Positions 23,181 to 35,231 of a stretch of 64,000 bases of DNA are shown piece after piece. The stretch is taken from contig CM069443.1 in the NCBI GenBank assembly GCA_035610835.1, positions 62,070,480 through 62,134,479 on the forward strand, read 5' to 3'. The notes beneath the pieces are model-generated. The model saw nothing but the letters and a program-made list of their open reading frames with translations. It had not been told where the DNA came from and did not search any database. This stretch comes from Ophiura sarsii. Lineage: Eukaryota > Echinodermata > Ophiuroidea > Amphilepidida > Ophiuridae. How positions within the stretch are numbered: the stretch's first letter is position 1; each line of letters begins with the position of its first letter. Position numbers and translations under genes: made by a program.

Positions 23181-23469
23181 CGACATTTTGAGCTGATTCT
23201 CACAGCGCTAGTGCACATAATACTGGAGCAATTAGAGATTGAAAAGCACCCACAAGAAGCTGGTGTCCTAATGAACAATTCCCATTGTTTAAAAAGCTAT
23301 AATCGCTCCATTGTTTTAATTTGGAAAAGTAGTATGGGGATCAGCAACGCGTAAGAAATGTGATGCTTTATATATGGTGGCTTTTGCAACATGTTCCTGC
23401 GGTGTTCATAGTTTACCTCGCTGGATCTAAACAAAAAGAAAAGCCCCTGTATATTATATATTTTGTAGC

Positions 23470-24520
23470 TGTGAATAAAACCCAAGCACAGGTGAGAACC
23501 AGCCACACACGAGATGACTTATCCAGACATTCTCAAGATGCAGAATAGAGGAGTGTGGAAAGCTTTTGTGAAATCAAGTAGATAAGCAAGTTAATGAGGA
23601 GGGTGTCAACTTTCTGGAGTCTGGGGTGTCATTGTAAAGTGGGTCACATATAGGCACACTTCTATCAAATGCACGGCCTAGTTTTCTAAACACATTCAAG
23701 ACATTTGGGATTTAATGTATACAGTTTAACTGCTCATCACACAGTGGGGGCTTGTAACGGCAGAATAATTCATTACAAGGTGGTGATTTCACATGGATTT
23801 TTTTCTTTCAAGCTACGTTGATACATGATAAAATTTCTTAAAGTTATTGAAATATCAGCTTTATTTGTAAAGGTTAATCAAAGGGTAAGTGGTAATTCTA
23901 GAAGCATAAAAGTTTCATAGAACATCTAAAATTGAACAGGGAGTGTAGATTGCAAATGGGGTGACCCATGCAGGTAACCCCATTTGAAATTCAAAGACCA
24001 TGCAGGGAAGAGTAATGTCTTGCATAGGGGGTATATGGATTCAACTGGAATAGCCCAATAGTGCAATAAAACCCAAGCATAGGTGAGAACCAGACAGACA
24101 TGAGATGACTTATCCAGACATTCTCAAGATGCAGAATAGAGGAGTGTGGAAAGCTATTGTGAAATCAATGGTTAAGTAACCAAGTTAATGAGGAGTATGT
24201 CAACTTTCTGGAGTCTGGGGTGACATTGTAATGTGGGTCACATATGGGCACACTTCTATCAAATGCATGGCCTAGTTTTCTAAACACATTAAAGACATTT
24301 GGGATTGAATGACTATACATTTTAACTGTTCATCACGCAGTGGGGGCTTGTAACGGCAGAATAATTCATTACGTGGTGGTGATTTCACATGGATTTTATT
24401 CTTTCAAGCTACTTTGATACATCATAAAATGTCTTAACATTATTGAAATGTCAGCTTATTGGTTAAGGTTAATCAAAGAGTAAGTGGTAATTCTAGAAGC
24501 ATAAACATTTCATAGAACAT
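23470..24520. repeat. Duplicated block, about 450 bp, two copies about 595 bp apart
   Basis: The block 23,470-23,930 (AATAAAACCCAAGCACAGGT, ACTTATCCAGACATTCTCAA, GTGGGGGCTTGTAACGGCAG, GTGGTAATTCTAGAAGCATA) recurs at 24,066-24,520 with scattered substitutions and small indels. The spacer carries the CATGCAGGGAA repeat also seen at 22,978. Both copies lack a shared open frame. Confidence 0.85.
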
Positions 24521-24710
24521 CAATAAATACTTATGTGTTGTTTCGTGATAAAATAGACAAATCAATGATTTTGATGACTGAATAATGGCACGACCGCACT
24601 GATTGGCATAAAATTTCTGCTCCTCGGCAGTGTCCGTTTCACACGCAAAGTGTAGCGTCAGGGGTGTGCCACTGAGCTTGCCGATCGGGTCCACTTTTAA
24701 ATTGAACTTA

Positions 24711-25012
24711 GTCAGCATAGAATTGATGGCGCTATACTGATAAGGCGTGATTGTAGCAGGGTTTGTAGCAGATGATGGTAGACACGAACGGTCGTTAATT
24801 TTGAATTTCCATTACTTTCAATGTAACAATGGATTTTGCCCGGGATTTTGATGATATGACCCCATAAAATTCATCACACGTTGGAACTAAATTGTTTCAT
24901 CCAAAAACCGCTGGAGTTGGATAACCAACTCCAGTGTCAGTATCATTTTTTGACAGCAAGCTGTGTGTAAATCTACCGCGTGCACAGCGCCACCAATTCT
25001 ATGCTGACTAAC
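24711..25012. mobile_element. Possible small TIR element (GTCAGCATAGAATTG ends)
   Basis: GTCAGCATAGAATTGATGGC at 24,711 is mirrored by the imperfect reverse complement at about 24,988-25,012 (AGCGCCACCAATTCTATGCT then GAC). Flanks are TTA on the left and TAA on the right, so the palindrome extends one codon-length outward and the target duplication is ambiguous. Inside lies a perfect hairpin, CTGGAGTTGG-ATAA-CCAACTCCAG, at 24,911-24,934. Confidence 0.5.
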
Positions 25013-25019
25013 ACACCGG

Positions 25020-25940
25020 TCACCGACGCATTCCAGACGATTATCATAATTTATTCAAATATTCAAAAGGTCCGTTTTCGCTACGTACGTTAGTATACGA
25101 CTTTCCTATCCCAAAATTAATAGTATCCCTGGTAGCGTGCTCCCCATTGCGCCGTAGCTGTGGCACCGCATCAATGCATTCGTCATTCGATGCGTCACCT
25201 AACTACAACTTTTTTGATTGTGATTTCCTGTATGTGGTAACAGAGCGACAACGTAAATGTGGTTTAGAGTCAACTATTGGTTGGGATGGAGTTTGTCTAT
25301 ACCTGCCCCTATGGATGAGTAGGTGCAGGGATCCAGGGATCCAGGGAGCAGGGAACCAGCATAATAACTAATAAGACAACTCAAATTCTATCAAGTTAAA
25401 CAAATTTATTAGATTCTGGTAGTGTGTGTACAAATCCCATATATTGCCATCAAAAGGAACTCCATAAAGATGAATTAACGCTAAATAAAACTTAGCCTGT
25501 TTCTAACACTAATGGTTGCCAGAGGGTTTTAGATGCTGCGTTCTTGTGTGTGGGAATATGTTCTTAATATTAGTATACAGATCCAGAGATGCGGGATTCA
25601 CACCCATTCTATCGGAGACTTACAGTCTGTTTTTCCCTTGACACATATTCCATATTTGTCAGGTCTAATAATGAGTCTCTATTTTGATGAATGAATATCT
25701 TTATAGGGCAATATGTGAAAAGGCCCTTTGGAGCCTATGAACAGCGGGGGGCTACTCAAGTATGATTGCGTTCATAGGCAAGAATAGACATAAGATTAGC
25801 CACAGCAACCCAATACAGTATTGCCGGCGGCAACGATGTGGAGCACAGTAGCCTCGATGATTTTTCCGCATCTCATAGCATTTCGGCATGTAACCATTCT
25901 TAAACATAGAACCACCATACAACTTGCGAATGCAATCATT
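25020..25940. other. Non-coding stretch
   Basis: No gene recognised. Short repeats of AGGGATCC at about 25,328-25,345. The 25,855-25,930 part matches the dispersed repeat at 23,110-23,180. Confidence 0.4.
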
Positions 25941-25950
25941 CAATCAATAA

Positions 25951-26196
25951 CCCTAACTCTATAACACCACACGATTTTTTTTTTCCAACGGAGAAAATTC
26001 ACCTCGCCCCCCCCCCCCTGGGATTTGAACCTAAGACAATCTCCATTCCACTACACCACGACTGACAATGCTACTCGGCTTAGTATATTCGCCTCGTAAT
26101 ATTGCCTGAGACCATTTTGTAGTCCAACAACTTGCACGCCGGATTATAAAAAACAGACTGGCCGTGTTTTTGCAGTGTGGTGTAGTAGGGATAGGG
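25951..26196. mobile_element. TTAA-type MITE with CCCTAAC ends, tRNA-like core
   Basis: Left end ATAA + CCCTAACTCTATAACACCAC; right end in reverse complement TTAA + CCCTATCCCTACTACACCAC. It shares ends and interior words (ACTTGCACGCCGG) with the nested element at 60,140-60,366. On the minus strand GGTTCAAATCC (B-box-like) and TGGTGTAGTGGAA (A-box-like) lie between about 26,016 and 26,070, giving the core a degraded tRNA look. Confidence 0.65.
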
Positions 26197-26480
26197 TTAA
26201 TGATTGAACCCTACCCCTCCCCCTCCCCTGAGAACTAACAATACTACTTCTAAGCCTATCTCAAGCGCATGTGCAGACAGTTTTCGATGACATAATCAAC
26301 CGAGCCTATATAGTGAGTGTGGTATGCTGACCAAACGAGTAGCTGAGTGTCGTGGCTTTAATGGTGGGACGATGGGACAACGTTCGGAGGGTCCCCGGAT
26401 CAATTCCTGGCAATTTAGTTGGTGCTTTCTTTTCCAAAATTGTGATCCTGGTTTAAAACCTGGTAAGTGGGTTAGGGTTA

Positions 26481-26840
26481 GGCCCCCCCCCCCCCCAAAA
26501 AAAAAAGTTATGTTGTCCTACACAGCTTTCAGAGAGGAGGGGCGGGCGGGCGGGCGGATTTTTTTTTTTTTTAAATTAAAATTTTTACCAGCGGAAGCTC
26601 AAAGTTCAGCCAACAAGAAGTTGAAATCACGCTAAGAGTCGCACATATATGTTATAAACACTTTATTTAATATTCAATGCCATTTAAACTGTTGAAGAAA
26701 AAAAATCTGAAGGGAAAAAAATCTGAAAAATCTGGGGGAAAAAACCAAACAAAAAATCTGAAGAAAAAAACCAAACAAATCGGAGCGGCCCTAAATCTGA
26801 CGAGCGGGCGGTTGAGGACAACATAACAATTTTTTTGGCC
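26481..26840. mobile_element. Harbinger-like MITE with GGCC ends, copy 1
   Basis: TTA at 26,478-26,480 and 26,841-26,843. Left end GGCC then a C-run and A-run, then GTTATGTTGTCCT; right end the reverse complement, AGGACAACATAAC then TTTTTTTGGCC. Also contains GGGCGGGCGGGC paired with GAGCGGGCGGT. 360 bp, no transposase. Confidence 0.7.
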
Positions 26841-26844
26841 TTAT

Positions 26845-27364
26845 GAGGTAAAATTTGCTTTGGAAATGCATCAAACAGGTGTCTCTTTGTCTGAAGTCCA
26901 AAACTAATTTATGACTTAGCTTGGAAAGCTTGATCATTTCCATGTGAATTCCTATTACGTGTGAGTGGCTCCCCTGGCTATTAACAAGACCGCAGACCAT
27001 TTTATATATGTTAAATGGTGTTGAGTTTCTTTCACAATTAATCAAGATTTTAGTGAAGATAGCCATGTCTGAAATAGCTGCTCTCCTGGTCATAGAGTAA
27101 CTTGTGTGTTTTACCAACGGGGGGAAACCCTTATTCTACGGGCCCAACCAACCCATTTCAATTTTTTTAATTTTTTTATTAAAAATGTTTTGGAAATGTT
27201 TTTGGAATATTAAAAAAAAAAAAAATGTATTTACATTTTCAAAACTTTGGTCTGTTTGCCCCAACAACAAGGTGCCCTTATTATTTGTCGCCTTATGCTG
27301 TCTATTAAGTATTAGCAGAGGTTTGAGTTAGACCAGCAGAAATATATATTACATGGCAGCAATC
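26845..27364. other. Non-coding stretch with a dispersed GGGCC-ACCAACCC motif
   Basis: TTCTACGGGCCCAACCAACC at about 27,133 recurs as TTCTACGGGCCGGACCAACC at 62,460, both followed by CATTT and T-rich DNA. This is likely a piece of an unrecognised repeat family. No gene was recognised. Confidence 0.5.
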
Positions 27365-27367
27365 TAA

Positions 27368-27704
27368 GGCCCCCCCCCCAAAAAAAAAGTGTTTGCTTGT
27401 CCTCGTCCAACCGACTGTCTCCTACGGTCCCGATTGTGACGTTTTAACTTTTTTTCCATTTATTTTCAACAACAACAAAAAATCCTTTTTCTTGTGGTGA
27501 AAAAAATGGAAGAAAAACATGTTTGAAACACCACTTTTTTAACATTGAGATATTAATCTTTTGCATACATGTATTATTATTTGTGAGTGTTCATTTGATA
27601 ATTGATACTGGATTTTAAAAAATTAAAAAATTAAAATATCCGACCTACCGACCCAACATTTGTTTTGGCATCTATGGACAAGCAAATCATTTATTTTTTG
27701 GGCC
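27368..27704. mobile_element. Harbinger-like MITE with GGCC ends, copy 2
   Basis: TAA at 27,365-27,367 and 27,705-27,707. Left end GGCC, C-run, A-run, GTGTTTGCTTGTCC; right end GGACAAGCAAATCATTTATT then GGGCC. 337 bp. TIR style and 3-bp target match 26,481-26,840, although the inner arms differ. Confidence 0.65.
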
Positions 27705-27709
27705 TAAGC

Positions 27710-29640
27710 TGGGATATCTCCTGGCACTGCAGGTAGCATCAATAGCACAATCCATCAAATTGTCCAAATATTTTTGGCTCCTTTGTGACAATTCCCAGAA
27801 GTAATCTGAGACAGGTCATCTCATTAACTTGTTTGTTTACAACAGAGAGAACATTAGGATGATGTAGGACACATGTGTTAGTCCTGGTCCCGTTAAAAAA
27901 ATTGGTTACTAGGATGGATAAAGGGACCTTTAAATCAATCGCGATGATATTGCCATATGGTGGAAATTACATGGACCATTAAGTAGCCTGTGTTGATTTC
28001 TGTAATCGATTTGCCGCCAAACCGACATCAATTCATGCCAGAGTGTCCGATTCCATATATTATTTATTAATTTCACTTACTTGGCTGGTATCATTTTCTC
28101 GATCCCCTCGTGTATTTGATTGAGTTTCGCTTGTCATAGATTCTGCTCGAATCATGCTTATAGGCCATTATAAATTGTTAAATTACAAACTTGACAGGTG
28201 GGTGTTCCAATTGATTAAACCTGTAATCCGGTTTAACTTCACCATTGATAAAGACGCAGGCTAAGGCCAAAATAAAAGGGACGTTTATTTCCTTTAAGGA
28301 AAATGGATTTACTTTTTGAACCAATATCTTGCACGTCATTGATGTTATTTGCATGAGCGGAAAGTAATATATGTTCCAGCCGATATTTCAAAGTAATTCA
28401 TAATTTTCCAATCTATTATTATCCTTGGTCATATCTCAATAGATGACATATTCTACTACATCCTCAGTTCTGGAATCTTCAGACCAAGGACTAAAACATA
28501 TTTGATTTTAAAGGAAATCTAAATATTTGACTCAGTCCATAGAGCTACCTTTAACATCATATAAGACAGTTGATTCAAATGGTGATTTAGAAAGCATGTT
28601 ATCCAATTTTGTTGTTGTTGTTGTTGAGACAAGCTGTAATATTAAGGACTATAAATGGGCTGGAAAAGGGATTGGGTCTTAAGAATTAGTAGAGAAGAAA
28701 TAAAATGTGTCCATTCAGGGCCAAATATAGCTGTGCGACCAATATAATAATTATATTCAAGCCCTCCTCGACAACATATAACAAATCGAATTGTCAAAAT
28801 TAGAGTACTTAAAAATATCTGCAACTGAGCCAATTGTGATGAATTATGAATAAATATGCGGAGATAAAACATCAACCTCACGGACTGTATGTAACACTTT
28901 GCAAGGGTCATTCAACTTGGTATCTTGAACATGAGCAGTGTTTAATCAAATCCAATTTCCTAGCAGCATACAATTATTGCGACTTACTAGAGCGAACAGG
29001 TTTATGAATGATTCACTTCTCAATCGATAATCTTGTTGTATATTGGCCAATTCAACATCGCAGACTATTTTGATGGGCTACAGATAATTGGATGGATGAT
29101 AATATTCATTGAAGGGAAACATGATGGTAAATGAAATCATTCAACCTTTACTGTTAAATCCATAACTTTAATTATTTTAGTAATTTAGGACAAGTCATTC
29201 AACTCAGTTTCCACATCCATGATTCTGTAGACAAATTGTGCTGTTTTGGGTTGAAGACAAATAGGCAACTTCATGTCTTAATGGAAACATTGATTCAAGT
29301 TAGACTATCAAGTTGATAATTTCACTCATGTCAAACTTTTGTGGTTGTTGTGCTGCCCTCGAGTGCCAATAATCTTAAAGTGGTCGGTTGGTCGATTTTC
29401 CTTTTTTATTTTTGGCCGACAAAGAATGCGTTTTACATCAAGACAAAATTGGTAAATGTCATTTTGACAAATGTGATTATAGTGTGATTATATAGTTTAA
29501 AAAAATGTATTCAAGCTAACATATATTGATGTCAAACAGAAAACAGTAACAATATGACAATTTGGGTCCAATTTGTACTTGGAATTATTTAATTTAAAAA
29601 AATGAATGACAACTATTGTCATAAAGTAATAAAATTCAAA
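27710..29640. other. Non-coding stretch with no recognised gene
   Basis: A GTT trinucleotide run lies at about 28,608-28,626. Two similar phrases (GACAAGTCATTCAACTCAG and TGGTAAATGAAATCATTCAA) occur near 29,130-29,210. No domain-bearing frame was found on either strand. Confidence 0.45.
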
Positions 29641-31181
29641 ATCTAGGCTATCTGTATCTACTCTAAGTGACATGTAAGTGTAGTGTACATTTGCCTATTC
29701 TTAGTATCACCACTATCACATAGTAACACATAACCTAAGATACAAATTCAAAATCCAGGCAAATTTGTGCATGTGCCGCTCATGTTACAAACCTATCAAA
29801 TCTAAGTGACATGTAAGTCTAGTGTACATTTGCCTTTTCCTGGTATCACCACTATCACATAGTAACACATAACCTAAGATACAAATTCAAAATCCAGACA
29901 AATGTGTGCATGTGCAGCTCATGTTACAAACCTATCTAATCTAAGTGACATGTAAGTGTAGTGTACATTTGCCTTTTCCTGGTATCACCACTATCACATA
30001 GTAACACATAACCTAAGATACAAATTCAAGATCCAGGCAAATGTGTGCATCTCATGTTATAAATCTATCTACTCTTGGTGACATGTAAGTGTAGTGTAAA
30101 TCTGTCTATTCCTGGTATCACCACTATCACATAGTTAAACATAATATAAGATACAAATTCAAGATCCAGGCAAATTTGTGCATGTACAGCTCATGTTACA
30201 AACCTATCTACTCTTAGTGACATGTAAGTGTAGTGTAAATTTGCCTTTTCCTGGTATCACCCCTATCACTTAGTAACACATAACCGAAGATACAAATTCA
30301 AGATCCAGGCATGTGTGCATGTGCAGCTCATGTTACAAACCTATCTAATCTAAGTGACATGTAAGTGTAGTGTAAATTTGCCTATTCCTGGTATCACCAA
30401 TATCACATAGTAACACATAACCTAAGATACCAATTCAAAATCCAGGCACATTTGTGCATCTCATGTTATAAACCTATATACTATAAGTGACATGTAAGTG
30501 TAGTGTACATTTGCCGATTCCTGGTATCACCACTATTTCTTAGTAATACATAATATAAGATACCAATTCAAAATCCAGGCAAATTTGTGCATGTGCAGCA
30601 CATGTTACAAACCTATCTACTCTAAGTGACATGGATGTGTAGTGTACATTTGCCTATTCCTGGTATCACCACTATTTCTTAGTAATACATAATATAAGAT
30701 ACAAATTCAAAATCCAGGCAAATTTGTGCATGTGCAGCTCATGTTACAAACCTATCTACTCTAAGTGACATGTAATTGTAGTGTACACTTGCCTATTCCT
30801 GGTATCACCACTATTTCTTAGCAACACATAACCTAAGATACAAATTCAAGATCCAGGCAAATTTGTGCATGTGCAGCTCATGTTACAAACCTATCTACTC
30901 TAAGTGACACGTAAGTCTAGTGTACATTTGCCTTTTCCTGGTATCACCCCTATCACTTAGTAACACATAACCTAAGATACAAATTCAAGATCCAGGCCAA
31001 TGTGTGCATGTGCAGCTCATGTTACAAACCTATATAATCTAAGTGACATGTAAGTATAGTGTACATTTGCCTTTTCCTGGTATCACCACTATCACATGGT
31101 AACACATAACCTAAGATACAAATTCAAGATCCAGGCAAATGTGTGCATGTGCAGCTAATGTTACAAACCTATCTACTCTTA

Positions 31182-32287
31182 TAGTGGAGCGGATATGTAA
31201 CAAAAAATGGCCAAGATGTTCACTTTTGGCAGGAAGCATGAAAATTGGCATATAGGGGTGTTTTGATGCACTGATTTCAAAAAGCCAGGAACCCACATTT
31301 TTCGAGCAATGGTGTGGCGGCCATCTTGGATTTCAAAATGGCCACCATTCAAATATATGAGATTTAGTAAAATTGCTCTAAATAAAATATTCTTGAGATT
31401 CATACCATGACATTTCACCAATATGTTCTCTATAACACGGTGCATAATTGTAGGTGGATAGGTTGTGCTAGTTGTACTTTGTTTATTACTTGTTACCATG
31501 GAAACCATCAAAAATAGACGTTTTTGGGCAAAAATACCTCTAAAATCACTCTTATTTGGAGGTTTTTGTCATCTATTCATCATGAAATTGCTTTTAGTAT
31601 CATCTGCAATTATACATAATTTGGATGAGAAATTTGCATTTCAATTTTGAGTGGTATCCATGGAAACTTTTTCAATGGCGGTTTGACGAAATATGTCAAA
31701 ATCACTCATTTTTCAAAAATAGTTGATTTAGAGCAATTTTACTAAATCTATTATGTTTGAATGGCGGCCATCTTGGGCCGCACCATTGCTCGAAAAATGT
31801 GGGTTCCTTGATTTTTGAAATCAGCGCTTCAAAACACTCCTTTAAGCCAAATTTAATTCTTCCTGCCAGTAGTGAACATCTTTTTCACACCCGATTCACT
31901 ATAATAGTGTTTTACCAGCAATAGATTGGTGAAAATGGTTGAAAATGAGTGATTTTGACATATATTTTTGATGGTTTCCATGGTAACAAGTAATAAACAA
32001 AGTACAATTGGCACAACCTATCCACTTAAAATTATGCACCGTGTTATAGAGAACATATTGGTGAAATCTCATGGTATAAATCTCAAAAATATTTTATTTA
32101 GAGCAACTTTACTAAATCTCCTATATTTGAATGGCGGCCATTTTGAAATCCAAGATGGCCACCACACCATTGCTCGAAAAATGTGGGTTCCTGGCTTTTT
32201 GAAATCAGTGCATTAAAACACCCCTATATGCCAATTTTTATGCTTCCTGCCAAAAGTGAACATCTTTTTCACATATCCGCTCCACTA
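31182..32287. mobile_element. Harbinger-like foldback element inserted in satellite B
   Basis: Inserted at TTA (31,179-31,181 and 32,288-32,290) within a monomer. Uninterrupted monomers elsewhere read CTACTCTTAG, giving a direct empty-site comparison. TIRs start TAGTGGAGCGGATATG. Arms of about 330 bp pair through CACTTTTGGCAGGAAGCAT, TTTTTCGAGCAATGGTGTGG, GGCGGCCATCTTGGATTTC and the GTTTCCATGGTAACAAGTAA block. The centre (about 31,725-31,910) holds another diverged copy of the right arm that ends in a degraded TIR (GATTCACTATA). The protein-like frames are arm translations, not genes. Confidence 0.85.
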
Positions 32288-32289
32288 TT

Positions 32290-33540
32290 AGTCCTACCTT
32301 TTGTGTGTCCATAAGCAAGCAAGCAAGCAAGCACTCTTAGTGACATGTAAGTGTAGTGTACATTTGCCTATTCCTGGTATCACCACTATTTCTTAGCAAC
32401 ACATAACCTAAGATACAAATTCAAGATCCAGGCAAATTTGTGCATGTGCAGCTCATGTTACAAACCTATCTACTCTAAGTGACATGTAAGTCTAGTGTAC
32501 ATTTGCCTTTTCCTGGTATCACCCCTATCACTTAGTAACACATAACCTAAGATACAAATTCAAGATCCAGATTCAAAATGTGTGCATGTGCAGCTCATGT
32601 TACAAACCTATCTACTCTTAGTCCGACCTTTTGTGTCTCCATTAGCAAGCAAGCAAGCACTCTTAGTGACATGTAAGTGTAGTGTACATTTGCCTATTCC
32701 TGGTATCACCACTATTTCTTAGCAACACATAACCTAAGATACAAATTCAAGATCCAGGCAAATTTGTGCATGTGCAGCTCATGTTACAAACCTATCTACT
32801 CTAAGTGACATGTAAGTCTAGTGTACATTTGCCTTTTCCTGGTATCACCCCTATCACTTAGTAACACATAACCTAAGATACAAATTCAAGATCCAGATTC
32901 AAAATGTGTGCATGTGCAGCTCATGTTACAAACCTATCTACTCTTAGTCCGACCTTTTGTGTCTCCATTAGCAAGCAAGCAAGCACTCTTAGTGACATGT
33001 AAGTGTAGTGTACATTTGCCTATTCCTGGTATCACCACTATTTCTTAGCAACACATAACCTAAGATACAAATTCAAGATCCAGGCAAATTTGTGCATGTG
33101 CAGCTCATGTTACAAACCTATCTACTCTAAGTGACATGTAAGTCTAGTGTACATTTGCCTTTTCCTGGTATCACCCCTATCACTTAGTAACACATAACCT
33201 AAGATACAAATTCAAGATCCAGATTCAAAATGTGTGCATGTGCAGCTCATGTTACAAACCTATCTACTCTTAGTCCGACCTTTTGTGTCTCCATTAGCAA
33301 GCAAGCAAGCACTCTTAGTGACATGTAAGTGTAGTGTACATTTGCCTATTCCTGGTATCACCACTATTTCTTAGCAACACATAACCTAAGATACAAATTC
33401 AAGATCCAGATTCAAAATGTGTGCATGTGCAGCTCATGTTACAAACCTATCTACTCTTAGTCCGACCTTTTGTGTCTCCATTAGCAAGCAAGCAAGCACT
33501 CTTAGTGACATGTAAGTGTAGTGTACATTTGCCTATTCCT
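32290..33540. repeat. 325-bp higher-order repeat at the end of satellite B
   Basis: Two monomers plus a linker containing AGTCCGACCTTTTGTGTCTC and GCAAGCAAGCAAGC repeat with starts at 32,337, 32,664, 32,989 and 33,315 (periods 327, 325, 326). A final shortened unit of 187 bp leads to 33,502. Copies are nearly identical, unlike the older monomers upstream, so amplification was recent. Confidence 0.9.
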
Positions 33541-33559
33541 GGTATCACCACTATCACAT

Positions 33560-34540
33560 AGTAACACAGAATGTAAAATGTGAATTCAATATTGTCTGTG
33601 GTTGAGGACCAGACTGCCATAATCTTATTAATTTGGAAACCTAAGGTGAAATACACAGAAATGCAATTCTAGAAGCAATTCTCCCCACATGTAGTCCACT
33701 ATGTCCGCCTTAAAGGACAGTTTTCATAGCAGGGCAAGTTGCTCTTTATTTGTTATTTATACATGAATACAATTTTCTGAAGTTGCTTATCTGTTTTAGA
33801 TAAAGAAAACACTCATCAGTTCAACTCATCTACAATTGGTGCTCTATTGTAGAGGCGGAATCGTCTCCAAATGTGTGACATGTACGCAGCTACCTCAGAA
33901 AGGTCTACGGAGCTCCTGAGTTGAGCTCAACTTGCCTAGATGATCACACGTCATAAATTTTGTGATATCTCGGATGTATCTCCCAAGTGTACTTGGGAAG
34001 ACTTCTGCTACGTCTGAAAGTGAGCTCATAAATTGCTTCTTATTTCATTTCTCGATTGACAATGAAACTGAAGCATAGTGGATAACATGTGAATTGATAA
34101 CCCCTTTCATATAATGAAAACTCAGTCCATTATGAAAAATGTCCTTTAAGCTTACTTGCCTTTATAGCCAGCAGAGGAATTTCTGACAGCCAAATTAAGT
34201 CTGAAAAATACATTGTTGTTGCCTTGTAATAAATATTCTACCTGAAATCACTATCTCACTGATCAATTACCCCTTGTGTTTTGAATCAGCTCATATCAAT
34301 AGACATATGCAGAAGTAAGCCACATCATCTCTCCATTAGAGCACAAATCATGATGATATCAAATAATCCCATCATGATTATTTTTCTTGGGGTATTATGA
34401 TAATATTTCTTGGGTATTGATGGGTATCGTTTATTGTTGTTATTATATTGCTTTATTCAAAGACCTTGGGTTGGCAAGACAAATATATGATGTGACATGT
34501 AAAGTCAATGCCCAGCAGGTAGCCAGACAAGGTTATGGTT
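33560..34540. other. Non-coding stretch
   Basis: No gene recognised. A possible weak palindrome around CTCCTGAGTTGAGCTCAACTTG (about 33,913) contains TTGAGCTCAA. Confidence 0.4.
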
Positions 34541-34562
34541 CCTTAGGCCAAACAAAAAAATA

Positions 34563-34948
34563 GGTTTGTCTCAAAGCTTGCGCGCGCATTGGTTTTGAAA
34601 TGCCAAAAATACCGCATCTAAAATGCAGGAAATTGTCAAATCAATTAATTTTTTCCCTACAAATTTTTATTTCAAGTTTTTATTAAAAATATCGGCAGAA
34701 TTTCCTTTTCTCAAACTTTACATGACTCAGTTCTTCAAGAAACGCTGCACAATTGTTCTTTACACAACTACATCACAATATTCATTTCAAATACAAAAAA
34801 CCAATATCAGGAAATGTTAACGGTTGCAAATAGTAAGAGTAAAAATTGACACACAAATAAAAAAAAATGTAAAAAAAAAAAAAATGGAAGACAAAAAATC
34901 GCGCGCATCGCCCGATTTTAAAGCCTTCGCAAGCTTTGAGACAAACCC
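34563..34948. mobile_element. Foldback element with GGTTTGTCTCAAAGC ends
   Basis: GGTTTGTCTCAAAGCTTGCG at 34,563 pairs with CGCAAGCTTTGAGACAAACC ending at 34,948. GCGCGCATTGG and GCGCGCATCGCCC lie just inside each end. Outside, A-runs on the left mirror T-runs on the right. The target duplication is masked by these runs. About 386 bp, AT-rich core. Confidence 0.7.
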
Positions 34949-35091
34949 TTTTTTTTGTTGCTTTATCAGGACTGGAACTCTTTTCTTTCAACCAGCCAGT
35001 TGAAAGTAATACTGCTATGCTATTTTCAGGCCTGTTTCTTATCAGCCGTATGTGCCTGCGGGGACCATATTTTGTTGAGTACCCATGCTTT

Positions 35092-35152
35092 TAAAACTTG
35101 CACCAAACAATATAACAAGACAAACTTGCACCAAACAATATAACAAGACAAA
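35092..35152. repeat. Short tandem duplication
   Basis: ACTTGCACCAAACAATATAA followed by CAAGACAA occurs twice in succession (about 35,096 and 35,125). Confidence 0.8.
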
Positions 35153-35231
35153 GAGCTCATTTGATAGTGTACTAGCAAATTCGTGTTCCCATAAGCAAGG
35201 TCAAAGTCTAGGTATATCCTTGGTGTACATA

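Larger units (their letters stand above)
29640..33560. repeat. Satellite B, about 139-bp monomer, about 19 copies, interrupted by a MITE
   Basis: AAGTGACATGTAAGT-type starts recur at about 29,665, 29,803, 29,943, 30,078, 30,218, 30,352, 30,486, 30,624, 30,764, 30,903 and 31,041, and after the inserted element at 32,337, 32,478, 32,664, 32,804, 32,989, 33,130, 33,315 and 33,502. Each unit has GTAGTGTACATTTGCC, CCTGGTATCACCACTAT, AACACATAACCTAAGATAC, AAATTCAAGATCCAGGCAAA and GCAGCTCATGTTACAAACC. No coding capacity. Confidence 0.95.

Noticed and set aside
24473..24718. 81-codon minus-strand frame with a protein-like composition
   Set aside because: Its ATG lies inside a terminal inverted repeat (24,711-24,735), and the C-terminal part falls in the duplicated non-coding block, so it is a chance frame.
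31179..32216. Frames of 61-110 codons that appear on both strands with similar peptides
   Set aside because: They are translations of the inverted arms of the foldback element.
29640..33560. CRISPR-like array
   Set aside because: The repeats are about 139-bp tandem monomers without unique spacers, in an animal-type genome. This is satellite DNA.
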